Assembly: GCF_025821625.1 (NCBI RefSeq) | Contig: NZ_JACKSH010000119.1 | Span: 62,001-126,000 of the forward strand | Reading direction: 5' to 3' | Source: Mycolicibacterium pyrenivorans | GTDB taxonomy: Bacteria > Actinomycetota > Actinomycetes > Mycobacteriales > Mycobacteriaceae | DNA: 64,000 nt | Notes under the pieces: model-generated | Told to the model about the DNA's origin: nothing | The model's database searches: none | What the model saw: only the letters and a program-made list of their open reading frames with translations | Shown: in pieces, positions 18,520-26,761 of the stretch | How positions within the stretch are numbered: the stretch's first letter is position 1 | Layout: every line of letters begins with the position of its first letter | Translations under genes and position numbers: made by a program

Positions 18520-19221
18520 ATGACCAGCTCTGTTTCCTATGCAATCGCGGACTCCGTGGCCACCATCACGTTGGACGACGGCAAGGTGAACGTGCTGGGG
18601 CCCGCGATGCAGAGCGCGATCAACGAGGCGCTGGACCGGGCCGAGGCCGACGCCGCCAAAGCCGTGGTGCTCGCGGGGAACTCGCGGGTCTTCAGCGGCG
18701 GATTCGACCTGGCGGTGTTCCAGTCCGGGGATCCCGCCGCGGCGCTCGGGATGCTCGCGGGCGGCTTCGAGTTGTCGGTGCGGGTGTTGACGTTCCCGGT
18801 GCCGGTCATCATCGCGGCCACCGGGCCCGCCATCGCGATGGGGTCGTTCCTGTTGCTGTCGGCCGACCATCGGGTGGGGGCCCCCAAGTCACGCTGCCAG
18901 GCCATCGAGGTGGCCATCGGCATGACCATCCCGATCTCAGCCATCGAGATCATGCGGATGCGGCTGACCCCGGCGGCGTTTCACCGCGGGACCGCGCTTG
19001 CGGCGACGTTCGTCGGCGACGACGCCATCGCCGCGGGCTGGCTCGACGAGATCGTCGAGGCCGACGAGGTGCTCGGTCGCGCGCAGCAGGTCGCCCGGGA
19101 AGCGGCGACGACGCTGCACGCCGGTGCGCATCTCGCGACCAAACTCAAAGCACGCCAGTCCGCACTGGACGCCATCCGCGCCGGAATCGACGGCCTGGCA
19201 ACTGAATTCACTCTCAGCTAG
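18520..19221 (+). CDS. echA3: Enoyl-CoA hydratase/isomerase family protein EchA3
   Basis: 233 residues, crotonase fold. The oxyanion-hole segments are NSRVFSGGFDLAVF and ATGPAIAMGSFLLLSADHRVG. The two glutamates used by true hydratases are not clearly both present (the region reads AIEVAIGMTIPISAIEIM), so the reaction on acyl-CoA may differ from simple hydration. Length and position after the DUF2235 gene match Rv0632c of M. tuberculosis. ATG at 18520 is preceded by GGGAGAA. In this genome four extra genes follow before recC. Confidence 0.9.
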   Translation: MTSSVSYAIADSVATITLDDGKVNVLGPAMQSAINEALDRAEADAAKAVVLAGNSRVFSGGFDLAVFQSGDPAAALGMLAGGFELSVRVLTFPVPVIIAATGPAIAMGSFLLLSADHRVGAPKSRCQAIEVAIGMTIPISAIEIMRMRLTPAAFHRGTALAATFVGDDAIAAGWLDEIVEADEVLGRAQQVAREAATTLHAGAHLATKLKARQSALDAIRAGIDGLATEFTLS

Positions 19222-19321
19222 CTCGCGTCACCGCGGAATATCATTCCGGGTCGTGAAATCGGCTGCGACCACAACCGTGGCCTCACTCTGGCGTGACATC
19301 TATGGCTGACATGATGGTCGG

Positions 19322-20326
19322 GTGACGCACGTCCGAGGCCGGATCTGGCGCGATGGCAAACCGCAGGACGACTTCGATTTCTCGCTGATCTCGGACTGCC
19401 TGGCCGGCGAGGACACCCTCGTCTGGTGCGACATCTACGACCCCGACCACGCGATCCTCAAGGAGCTCGCCGAGGAACTGCACCTCAACTCGTGGGCGGT
19501 CGAGGACGCGCTGGCCGACGCCGAGCGCACCAAGGCCGTCGTCTACAAGACCCATACGTTCTTCACCGTGTATTCGGTGTCGGTCAAGACTCCCCCACCC
19601 GAGGACACCACGGAGTCGAGGCTCGACATCCACCGCATCTCCGCGTTCGTGCTGCCGCGCGGGTTGATCACCGTCCGGCTCTCGCCGCACGCCGACTTCG
19701 ACTTCGACATCGATGAGGTGTCGCGGCGCTTCGACGAGCTCGGCGGTCAGGAGTACGGCGTCGGCTCGCTGGTTCACGGCCTGCTCGACGTCGTCGTCGA
19801 CGGTCACTTCGACGCGGTGCAATGCCTCGACGACGGGATCGAGAGCCTCGAGGACGACCTGTTCGCCGAACATGTACCGCGTAAAGGTCTGCAGCGTAAG
19901 ACTTTCCAGTATCGAAAAGATCTGGTCGCATTGCGGCGGGTGGTGCTGCCGATGCGCGAGGTGGTGACGGTGATCCAGCATCGCAGGCTGGACGCCAAGA
20001 ACGGGACGGAGCTCGACCCCGGGTACGCCGACCTCTACGACCACGTGCTGAGGGTGTCGGAGTGGACGGAATCGCTCCGGGACATGATCACGACGGTGTT
20101 CGAGACCAACCTGTCGCTGCAGGACGCCCGGCTCAACATCGTGATGAAGAAGCTCACGGGTTGGGCCGCGATCATCGCCGTGCCGACCGCGATCACCGGC
20201 TTCTACGGCCAGAACGTCCTCTATCCGGGGATCGACACGGCGGGCGGCTTCGTCGTAAGCACGGCGATCATCGTGGTGTTGGTGCTCGTTCTGTACGTGA
20301 TGTTCAAGAAGCGAGACTGGTTGTAG
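19322..20326 (+). CDS. CorA-family divalent cation transporter
   Basis: 334 residues from a GTG at 19322. A large cytosolic N-terminal domain of about 270 residues is followed by two membrane helices at the C-terminus (KLTGWAAIIAVPTAITGFYG and GFVVSTAIIVVLVLVLYVMF), with the positively charged tail KKRDWL. The signature loop reads YGQN where CorA has YGMN; variants GxN occur in the wider family and can change ion choice, so magnesium is likely but not certain. The functional unit is a pentamer in the plasma membrane. No Mg-sensing riboswitch fits in the 100-base leader. The last 23 bases overlap the convergent reductase gene. Confidence 0.88.
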   Translation: MTHVRGRIWRDGKPQDDFDFSLISDCLAGEDTLVWCDIYDPDHAILKELAEELHLNSWAVEDALADAERTKAVVYKTHTFFTVYSVSVKTPPPEDTTESRLDIHRISAFVLPRGLITVRLSPHADFDFDIDEVSRRFDELGGQEYGVGSLVHGLLDVVVDGHFDAVQCLDDGIESLEDDLFAEHVPRKGLQRKTFQYRKDLVALRRVVLPMREVVTVIQHRRLDAKNGTELDPGYADLYDHVLRVSEWTESLRDMITTVFETNLSLQDARLNIVMKKLTGWAAIIAVPTAITGFYGQNVLYPGIDTAGGFVVSTAIIVVLVLVLYVMFKKRDWL

Positions 20327-21407
20327 CATCCAGCGTTCCGACGATGCTCCCGGCGGCCTCGTACGTCGCGGAGAATCCGTCACGCCGCTCGGTCAGACTG
20401 CAGGAGTCGTACGGAGCACCCCAGCCGCGGTAGCGCAGCGCGAATCTTCCTATGGTGCAGGAGAACCCGGACACCTTGTCCCAGGACGACCGGTAGCCGG
20501 CAGCGGTGAGCCCGGCGACGAGGCCTTGCTGAGCGGCATCGCGCCAGTGCTCGGACACGACCGGCCGACCCGCGACGATGTTGCGCGCGAGCGTGATGTC
20601 GCCTGCGGCATAGATGTTGCGGATCGATGTGCGCATGTGCTCGTCGACGACGACCCGCCCGTCGCGGATCGTCAGCCCGGCGTCGGCGGCGAGCCTGATG
20701 TCGGGTCTGACCCCGGTCGCGGCGACGATGACCTCACCGTCGACCGTCTCGCCACTGGCCAGGACGACGCCAGTGGCCTCGACGGCGGCCGCGGCGCTCC
20801 CGCCGATGAAGCGGACTCCGGTATCGGAGAGCATCTTGGCAACGCGCTCGCCGACGTCGACCCCGAACCTGCGTTGCAGTGGCACGGTCTCGGGTGCGAC
20901 GACGGTGGTCGCGACGCCGAGCCCGGCCAGGCAGGCAGCGGCCTCACACCCGATCAGGCCGGCGCCGATGACGACCGCGGTCCTGGCGTGTCGCGCGGCC
21001 ATCTTGAGTGCCACCGCGTCGCCGAAGGACCGCAACGGCTGCGCGAGATCCCCGCCGGGCACGCTCAGCGGCACGGCGGCCGAACCGGATGCGATCACCA
21101 GATGCCAGAACGGGTAGTGGACGCCGCCCGCGGTGATGACCTCCTGGGCGTCGACGTCGATGCGTTCGACGGTGACTCCACGGATCAGATCGACGTCGTT
21201 GCGGTCGAACCAGCCGGCGCTGTGCAGGTCCAGGTTTTCCTGCCGACCGCACAGGTACTCCTTGCTCAGGGGCGGCTTGGCGTAGGGCAGCGCCGGGTCG
21301 GCCGACAGGATGCGTACGGGAATGTGGCGGTGTCTGCTGCGGAACGTCTCAGCCGCGCTCACACCCGCCGGACCACTGCCGATGGCGAGAAAACCCGGGC
21401 CCACCAT
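20304..21407 (-). CDS. FAD-dependent ferredoxin/rubredoxin-type reductase
   Basis: About 368 residues from the ATG at 21407 (MVGPGFLAIGSGPAG). The FAD motif GSGPAG is at the N-terminus; YAKPPLSKEYL is typical of ferredoxin reductases of oxygenase systems. The NAD-binding motif VVIGAGLIGCEAAACLAGLG lies mid-protein, and IYAAGDI marks the second FAD contact. Such enzymes pass electrons from NAD(P)H to ferredoxins for P450s or dioxygenases; no such partner lies beside it. The C-terminal 23 bases overlap corA-like tail to tail. A start 16 codons upstream is possible but lacks conserved sequence. Confidence 0.87.
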   Translation of the reverse strand: MVGPGFLAIGSGPAGVSAAETFRSRHRHIPVRILSADPALPYAKPPLSKEYLCGRQENLDLHSAGWFDRNDVDLIRGVTVERIDVDAQEVITAGGVHYPFWHLVIASGSAAVPLSVPGGDLAQPLRSFGDAVALKMAARHARTAVVIGAGLIGCEAAACLAGLGVATTVVAPETVPLQRRFGVDVGERVAKMLSDTGVRFIGGSAAAAVEATGVVLASGETVDGEVIVAATGVRPDIRLAADAGLTIRDGRVVVDEHMRTSIRNIYAAGDITLARNIVAGRPVVSEHWRDAAQQGLVAGLTAAGYRSSWDKVSGFSCTIGRFALRYRGWGAPYDSCSLTERRDGFSATYEAAGSIVGTLDATTSLAS

Positions 21408-21531
21408 GGTGTGTGGATACCACCCTGACGGGTCGTCGAACCTCGCCGCTCGCAACCGTCAGCAATCGGTCAGATCCGGCCCTTGCCTGCAACCGTTGAG
21501 CAGGGGCGATCTTGTGTGCAAACATCTGCCC

Positions 21532-22272
21532 ATGGAGCCGAACGGGGACCCAGAAGCCCGCATCCGGGACCTCGAGCGTCCGCTCGCCGAGCAGGCCGCG
21601 GCCAACGAGTTGGGCACCCGGGACCACCAGGCCCTACCGTCGGCGGACGTGCCCGTTCCGCCGTATCCCTACGGCGCGCCCCCGCCGACGGCGCCGTACC
21701 CGTATCCGCAGTACGGGTCGCCGTACTATTCGCCGCCGCAGCGGGTCGTGCACAAGCGTGCGCAGCCGGCACTGTGGCTGATCCCGCTGGTCGTCATCGG
21801 CGTCGTCGTGGCCGGCATCATCGTTTTCGCGTACTTCAACGTCAACAGCACCACGGGGGTGTCGCCACGCCCCTCCCCCGGCATCTCCGGCGGCGGCGGG
21901 TCCGTCGACACCCCCAGCGTGGACATCCCAGACATCCCAGACATCCCCGGCATCCCCATCCCCGAGCTCCCGTTCGCCCCTGGCGACGAGGTCGTCACCG
22001 TCGGAGCAGGCGACACCCTGAGCTTCGGCGGGATCGAGCAGCGCAAGACCGTCATCTGTGACCAGGGCACCGTGAACATCAGCGGCATGACCAACACCGT
22101 CGAGATCCAGGGTGACTGTGCGGCCGTCTCCGTGTCGGGGATGGACAACGTCGTGACGGTGGAGTCGGCGGGAACCATCACCGCGTCCGGCTTCGACAAC
22201 ACGGTGACCTACCGCGCCGGCACACCGGAGATCTCGACGTCGGGCACCGGCAACGTCGTCGAGCAGGGTTGA
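21532..22272 (+). CDS. DUF3060-domain membrane protein
   Basis: 246 residues. Order: charged N-terminus (MEPNGDPEARIRDLERPLAE), a proline/tyrosine-rich stretch (VPPYPYGAPPPTAPYPYPQ), one membrane helix (LWLIPLVVIGVVVAGIIVFA), a Ser/Gly/Pro linker with IPDIPDIPGIPIPELP repeats, and an outside DUF3060 domain. The domain shows the repeated beta-type motif NISGMTNTVEI, SVSGMDNVVTV, TASGFDNTVTY and GTGNVVEQ. DUF3060 proteins are common in mycobacteria and have no known function; the repeats suggest a small beta-solenoid. A GTG at 21514 is an alternative start. It is followed after ten bases by the oxidoreductase gene, probably in one transcript. Confidence 0.85.
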   Translation: MEPNGDPEARIRDLERPLAEQAAANELGTRDHQALPSADVPVPPYPYGAPPPTAPYPYPQYGSPYYSPPQRVVHKRAQPALWLIPLVVIGVVVAGIIVFAYFNVNSTTGVSPRPSPGISGGGGSVDTPSVDIPDIPDIPGIPIPELPFAPGDEVVTVGAGDTLSFGGIEQRKTVICDQGTVNISGMTNTVEIQGDCAAVSVSGMDNVVTVESAGTITASGFDNTVTYRAGTPEISTSGTGNVVEQG

Positions 22273-22282
22273 GGACAGACCC

Positions 22283-23200
22283 GTGCGAGCCGTGACCGCC
22301 TGCGATCGCGCGGCAGGCGTCGACGGGTTGTCACTGGGCGAGATCGCGTACCCGCACGCGGCGGAGAACGACGTCGTCGTGCAAGTCTGCGCGGCCGGTT
22401 TCACCTCCGGCGAGCTCGACTGGCCCGGGACGTGGACCGATCGTAACGGTCACGACCGGGCTCTCTCGGTTCCTGGTCACGAAGTCTCCGGCGTGGTCGC
22501 CGAATTGGGTTACGGAACGACGGGGCTGACGGTGGGCCAGCGGGTGTTCGGCGTGACCGACTGGGCGCGCGACGGCACGCTCGCCGAATACGTTGCGGTG
22601 GAAGCACGCAACCTCGCTCCGCTGCCCGCAGGCATCGCGCACACCACCGCGGCGGCGCTACCGATCTCGGGGTTGACGGCGTGGCAGGCACTGTTCGACC
22701 ATGGCGCGGTCAAGGCCGGTCAGACCGTACTCATCCACGGTGCGGCGGGCGGCGTCGGATCGATCGCGGTCCAGCTGGCCTGCGAAGCGGGTGCGCGCGT
22801 GATCGGGACGGGCCGGGCCCGCGACCGTGAACTCGTGCTCGAGTTGGGCGCCGAGCAGTTCGTCGATCCGCAGGACGGCCTTGAGGACATCGGCGCGGTC
22901 GACGTCGTGATCGACGTCCTGGGCGGCGAGAGCCAGCGCCGCTCTCTGGGGCTGCTGCGTCCAGGCGGCACGCTGGTCTCGCTCGCCGAGCCGCCGACCG
23001 CGCAACCCGAGCGCGGACGCGCGATCTTCTTCGTGGTCGAACCCGATCGACACCGGCTCGCCGATCTCGCCGAGCGGGTCCGTTCCGGTCGGCTTCGTGT
23101 GCTCGTCGGCGACGTGTTCGCCCTCGACGACGCCGTCTCGGCGTTCACCCACCGAGGTCGCGGCAAAGCCGTCGTCCAGGTGGGTGACCCGTCGCGTTGA
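22283..23200 (+). CDS. MDR-superfamily NADP-dependent quinone oxidoreductase
   Basis: 305 residues from a GTG ten bases after the DUF3060 gene. An N-terminal GroES-like domain (VPGHEVSGVVAELGYG) is followed by the Rossmann domain with VLIHGAAGGVGSIAVQLA. The structural zinc cysteines and the catalytic zinc ligands of alcohol dehydrogenases are missing, so it belongs to the zinc-free quinone oxidoreductase branch. The substrate is unknown; relatives reduce quinones or enones with NADPH. It ends 78 bases before the small ORF that leads recCBD. Confidence 0.87.
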   Translation: MRAVTACDRAAGVDGLSLGEIAYPHAAENDVVVQVCAAGFTSGELDWPGTWTDRNGHDRALSVPGHEVSGVVAELGYGTTGLTVGQRVFGVTDWARDGTLAEYVAVEARNLAPLPAGIAHTTAAALPISGLTAWQALFDHGAVKAGQTVLIHGAAGGVGSIAVQLACEAGARVIGTGRARDRELVLELGAEQFVDPQDGLEDIGAVDVVIDVLGGESQRRSLGLLRPGGTLVSLAEPPTAQPERGRAIFFVVEPDRHRLADLAERVRSGRLRVLVGDVFALDDAVSAFTHRGRGKAVVQVGDPSR

Positions 23201-23278
23201 GCTGGCCGGCAATCCCTGCGCGCCGAGCCCGACCCGGTGTCGGTAGCCGCGGCTATGGTCGGGCTGAGAGGGGGAAAG

Positions 23279-23398
23279 ATGAGCGGACACACAGGGGCAC
23301 CGAGACTCACGGGCCAGTTCTCGAAGGCGTTGGTCTATGCGGAACTCAAACACCACAACCAGGTGCGCACGACAGGCCCGTCCGGCGTCGTAGTCTGA
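23279..23398 (+). CDS. 39-residue small protein or leader ORF directly before recC
   Basis: ATG at 23279 with a strong SD (GAGGGGGAAAG) just upstream; the TGA at 23396-23398 is six bases before the recC ATG. The peptide begins MSGHTGAPRLTGQFSKALVY and goes on with AELKHHNQVRTTG; it is polar and basic with no membrane helix. I do not recognise a family. Its SD is far better than that of recC, and its stop is so near that ribosomes finishing it could restart on recC. It could be a true small protein or a translational leader for the recombination operon. Confidence 0.6.
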   Translation: MSGHTGAPRLTGQFSKALVYAELKHHNQVRTTGPSGVVV

Positions 23399-23404
23399 CC
23401 GCCG

Positions 23405-26400
23405 ATGGCGCTGCACCTCCATCGTGCCGACCGCACCGACCTGCTCGCCGACGGCCTCGGCGGGCTGCTGGCCGCGCCGCTGCCCGATCCGTTCGCCGAG
23501 GAGCTGGTCCTGGTCTCCGCCCGCGGCATGGAGCGTTGGCTCAGCCAGCGGCTCTCCCACGTGCTGGGCCGCGGCACGGCCGACGAGCGCTCGCGCGAGG
23601 AGCCATCGACCGACGAGCGCTCGCGCGAGGAGCCATCGACCAGGAACGACGGGGTGTGCGCGGGTGTGACGTTCCGGCATCCGCAGTCGCTGATCGCCGA
23701 GCTCACCGGGACGGCGGGCGACGATCCGTGGTCGCCGGACGCGATGGTGTGGCCGCTGCTCGAGGTGATCGACGGCTGCCTCGACGAGCCGTGGTGCACC
23801 GCGCTGGCCACCCATCTCGGCCACTTCGAGGCCGGCGAGGAGAAGGAGCTGCGGCAGGGGCGACGCTACGCCGTCGCCCGTCGCCTGGCCGGCTTGTTCG
23901 CCTCCTACGCCCGGCAACGCCCGCAGTTGCTCGCCGACTGGCTCGAGGGCCGCACCGACGGCCTCGATCCGGACCTGCTCTGGCAGCCCGAGCTCTACCG
24001 CACCCTCGTGGACCGCGTCGACGCCGACCCGCCCCACGTCCGGCACGCCAAAACCGTTGCCCGCCTTGAGGAGTCGCCCACCGACCTGCCGCAGCGGCTG
24101 TCGCTGTTCGGCCATACCCGGCTGCCGCTCACCGAGATCGAACTGCTCCGAGCGCTGAGCTCTCACCACGATCTGCACCTGTGGCTGCCGCATCCCAGCG
24201 ACGATCTGTGGCGCTCCCTTGCCGATGTCCGCGGCACCGTGGCGCGCCGCGACGACACCTCCCACCGCGACGTCGGGCACCCCCTGCTCGCCACGCTCGG
24301 TCGCGACCTGCGCGAACTGCAGCGCAGCCTGCCCGCGGACGCGCAGACCGACGAATGTCTGGGATCGGCCGATCGGCCCGAGACCCTCCTCGGCTGGCTG
24401 CAGTCCGACATCGCCGCCGATGACCTGCGTCCCGCGGGCCGGCACCCGTCGCCCGACGACCGCTCGATCCAGGTGCACAGCAGCCACGGCCCCGCCCGGC
24501 AGATCGACGTGCTGCGGGAGGTGCTGCTGGGCCTGCTGGCCGACGACCCCACCCTCGAACCGCGCGACATCCTCGTCATGTGCCCGGACATCGAGACCTA
24601 CGCGCCGTTGATCGTCGCGGGCTTCGGGCTCGGCGACGTCGTCCACGGCGCGCACCCGGCGCATCGGCTGCGGGTCAAGCTCGCCGACCGCGCGCTCACC
24701 CAGACCAACGCGCTGTTGGGTGTGGCGGCGCAACTGCTGACCCTCGCCGGGGGCCGGGCGACGGCCAGCGAAGTACTCAACCTCGCCGAGGCCGAGCCGA
24801 TCAGGGCCCGGTTCGGCTTCACCGACGACGACCTCGAGGCGATCGGCGACTGGGTGCGCGAAGCCAACATCCGCTGGGGTTTCGACTCCGCCCATCGCCA
24901 CCCCTACGGTGTCGACTTCGTGCAGAACACCTGGCGGTTCGGCATCGACCGGGTGCTTGCCGGGGTGGCGATGTCCGACGACTCGCACGCCTGGCTGGGA
25001 ACCACGCTGCCGCTCGACGATGTCGGCAGCAACCGGGTCGAGCTGGCCGGCCGGCTCGCCGAGTACGTCGAACGACTGCACATCGTCATCGAATCGCTCT
25101 CCGGCGCAAGGCCATTGAGTCTCTGGCTGGCCGCGCTCGCCGACGGCATCACGGCGCTGACCGACGTCCCGGACGCCGACGCGTGGCAGTCCGGACAGGT
25201 ACAGCGCGAGTTCGGCGACGTGCTCGCCAACGCCGGGCCGCGGGCCGGGACCGTGCTGCGGCTGCCCGACGTCCGCGCACTTCTGGACCGCCACCTCGCC
25301 GGGCGGCCGACGCGCGCCAACTTCCGCACCGGCACCCTGACGGTCTGCACGATGGTGCCGATGCGCTCGGTGCCGCACCGGGTGGTATGCCTTGTCGGCC
25401 TGGACGACGGGGCCTTCCCCCGACTCGGCGCGGTGGACGGGGACGACGCCCTGGCCCGTGAGCCGATGACCGGCGAACGCGACATCCGTTCCGAGGACCG
25501 GCAATTGCTGCTCGACGCCGTCATGTCCGCCACCGAGAAGCTGGTGATCACCTACACCGGATCCAACGAATACTCCGGGCAGCGCAAGCCCCCCGCCGTG
25601 CCCCTGACCGAGCTTCTGGACACCCTCGACATCACCGCCGAGGGGAAGGTCCGCAGCCAGGTCCTGGTCGAACACCCGTTGCAGCCGTTCGATGTTCGCA
25701 ACGTGACACCCGGCGCGCTCAACATGCCCGCGGGGCAACCCTTCACGTTCGATCCGACCGTGCTGACCTCCGCGCAGGTCGCCGCCGGACGGCGGGGCGA
25801 GCGTCCGGCACTGCTCGGCCGGCCGCTGCCTGCACCGCCGCCGGACGACGTCGCGCTCGACGACCTGATCGCCTTCTTCCGCGACCCGGTCAAAGGTTTC
25901 TTCCGCGCGCTGGACTACACGCTGCCGTGGGACGTCGACGCCGTCGAGGACGCGATGCCCGTCGAGATCGACGCACTGCAGGAGTGGAAGGTCGGCGACC
26001 GGATGCTCGACGACATGCAGCGGGGCATGCACCCCAGGGACGCGCAGCAGGCCGAGTGGCGACGCGGTTCGCTGCCGCCGGGCCAACTCGGTTGGCGCAA
26101 GGCGCAGGAGATCCGCGAGCAGGCCACCGGCCTGGCCGTCGCGGCGCACCGGCACCGAGGTCGACCCCCGCAGGCCTACGACGTCGACATCGACCTGGGT
26201 GACGGTCGGCGGGTCACCGGAACCGTGCCGCGCGTCCACGGTGACCGGCTCGTGGCGGTCACCTATTCGAAGCTCGACGGTCGGCATCTGCTGGAGTCGT
26301 GGATTCGACTGCTGGCGTTGACCGCCCGCCATCCCGACCGCCAGTGGCACGCGGTGGGCATCGGGCGCCCGAAGCGCAGCGGCCCGCCGAGGGAGCGGGT

Positions 26401-26761
26401 GCTCGGACCGCCGCGGGTGCCGGCCGTCGGGTTGCTCGCCGACCTGGTCGCGATCTACGACGCGGGCCGTCGCGAACCGATCCCGTTGCCCATCAAGACC
26501 TCGTACGTGTGGGCGGAGACCCGGCACACCCGCGGCTGGCCCGAGCGGCAGGCGGGCTACAAATGGGAGTCCGGCAGGTTCCCCGGCGAGAACGAGCAGC
26601 CCGCCCACGAGCGGGTGTGGGGCTACCGGTCGAAGCTCGACGTGCTGCTCGAACCGGTGCGCCCCGGTGAGGAATACGACGGTGAGACGACCCGCCTCGG
26701 TGCGTACGCCGCGCGCCTGTGGCTGCCGATGCTGCAGGCGGAAGAGGACGCCGACCGATGA
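23405..26761 (+). CDS. recC: Exodeoxyribonuclease V gamma subunit RecC
   Basis: 1118 residues, close to mycobacterial RecC. The N-terminus MALHLHRADRTDLLADGL, the SRxMERWLSQ block (SARGMERWLSQRLSHVLG), FGHTRLPLTE and the late GLDDGAFPR motif are typical. RecC has a helicase-like fold without active ATPase; it splits the duplex and reads Chi-like sites in the RecBCD complex. In mycobacteria RecBCD mainly serves single-strand annealing, while AdnAB does end resection. The gene contains an exact in-frame 30-base tandem duplication at 23581-23640 and overlaps recB by four bases. The start is six bases after the 39-codon ORF. Confidence 0.96.
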   Translation: MALHLHRADRTDLLADGLGGLLAAPLPDPFAEELVLVSARGMERWLSQRLSHVLGRGTADERSREEPSTDERSREEPSTRNDGVCAGVTFRHPQSLIAELTGTAGDDPWSPDAMVWPLLEVIDGCLDEPWCTALATHLGHFEAGEEKELRQGRRYAVARRLAGLFASYARQRPQLLADWLEGRTDGLDPDLLWQPELYRTLVDRVDADPPHVRHAKTVARLEESPTDLPQRLSLFGHTRLPLTEIELLRALSSHHDLHLWLPHPSDDLWRSLADVRGTVARRDDTSHRDVGHPLLATLGRDLRELQRSLPADAQTDECLGSADRPETLLGWLQSDIAADDLRPAGRHPSPDDRSIQVHSSHGPARQIDVLREVLLGLLADDPTLEPRDILVMCPDIETYAPLIVAGFGLGDVVHGAHPAHRLRVKLADRALTQTNALLGVAAQLLTLAGGRATASEVLNLAEAEPIRARFGFTDDDLEAIGDWVREANIRWGFDSAHRHPYGVDFVQNTWRFGIDRVLAGVAMSDDSHAWLGTTLPLDDVGSNRVELAGRLAEYVERLHIVIESLSGARPLSLWLAALADGITALTDVPDADAWQSGQVQREFGDVLANAGPRAGTVLRLPDVRALLDRHLAGRPTRANFRTGTLTVCTMVPMRSVPHRVVCLVGLDDGAFPRLGAVDGDDALAREPMTGERDIRSEDRQLLLDAVMSATEKLVITYTGSNEYSGQRKPPAVPLTELLDTLDITAEGKVRSQVLVEHPLQPFDVRNVTPGALNMPAGQPFTFDPTVLTSAQVAAGRRGERPALLGRPLPAPPPDDVALDDLIAFFRDPVKGFFRALDYTLPWDVDAVEDAMPVEIDALQEWKVGDRMLDDMQRGMHPRDAQQAEWRRGSLPPGQLGWRKAQEIREQATGLAVAAHRHRGRPPQAYDVDIDLGDGRRVTGTVPRVHGDRLVAVTYSKLDGRHLLESWIRLLALTARHPDRQWHAVGIGRPKRSGPPRERVLGPPRVPAVGLLADLVAIYDAGRREPIPLPIKTSYVWAETRHTRGWPERQAGYKWESGRFPGENEQPAHERVWGYRSKLDVLLEPVRPGEEYDGETTRLGAYAARLWLPMLQAEEDADR
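23581..23640 (+). repeat. Exact 30-base tandem duplication inside recC
   Basis: Two identical 30-base units lie side by side (23581-23610 and 23611-23640). Each encodes the ten residues DERSREEPST and includes the palindrome GCTCGCGCGAG. The frame is kept. The segment lies in a variable loop near residue 60, between the SQRLSHVLG block and GVTFRHPQSL, so it probably has little effect on fold. Confidence 0.95.

Noticed and set aside
19222..19321. Possible magnesium riboswitch before the CorA-family gene
   Set aside because: The 100-base leader is too short for an M-box and shows no fitting stems.
23581..23640. Start of a CRISPR array
   Set aside because: Two direct units without spacers inside a coding frame; no cas genes in the window.
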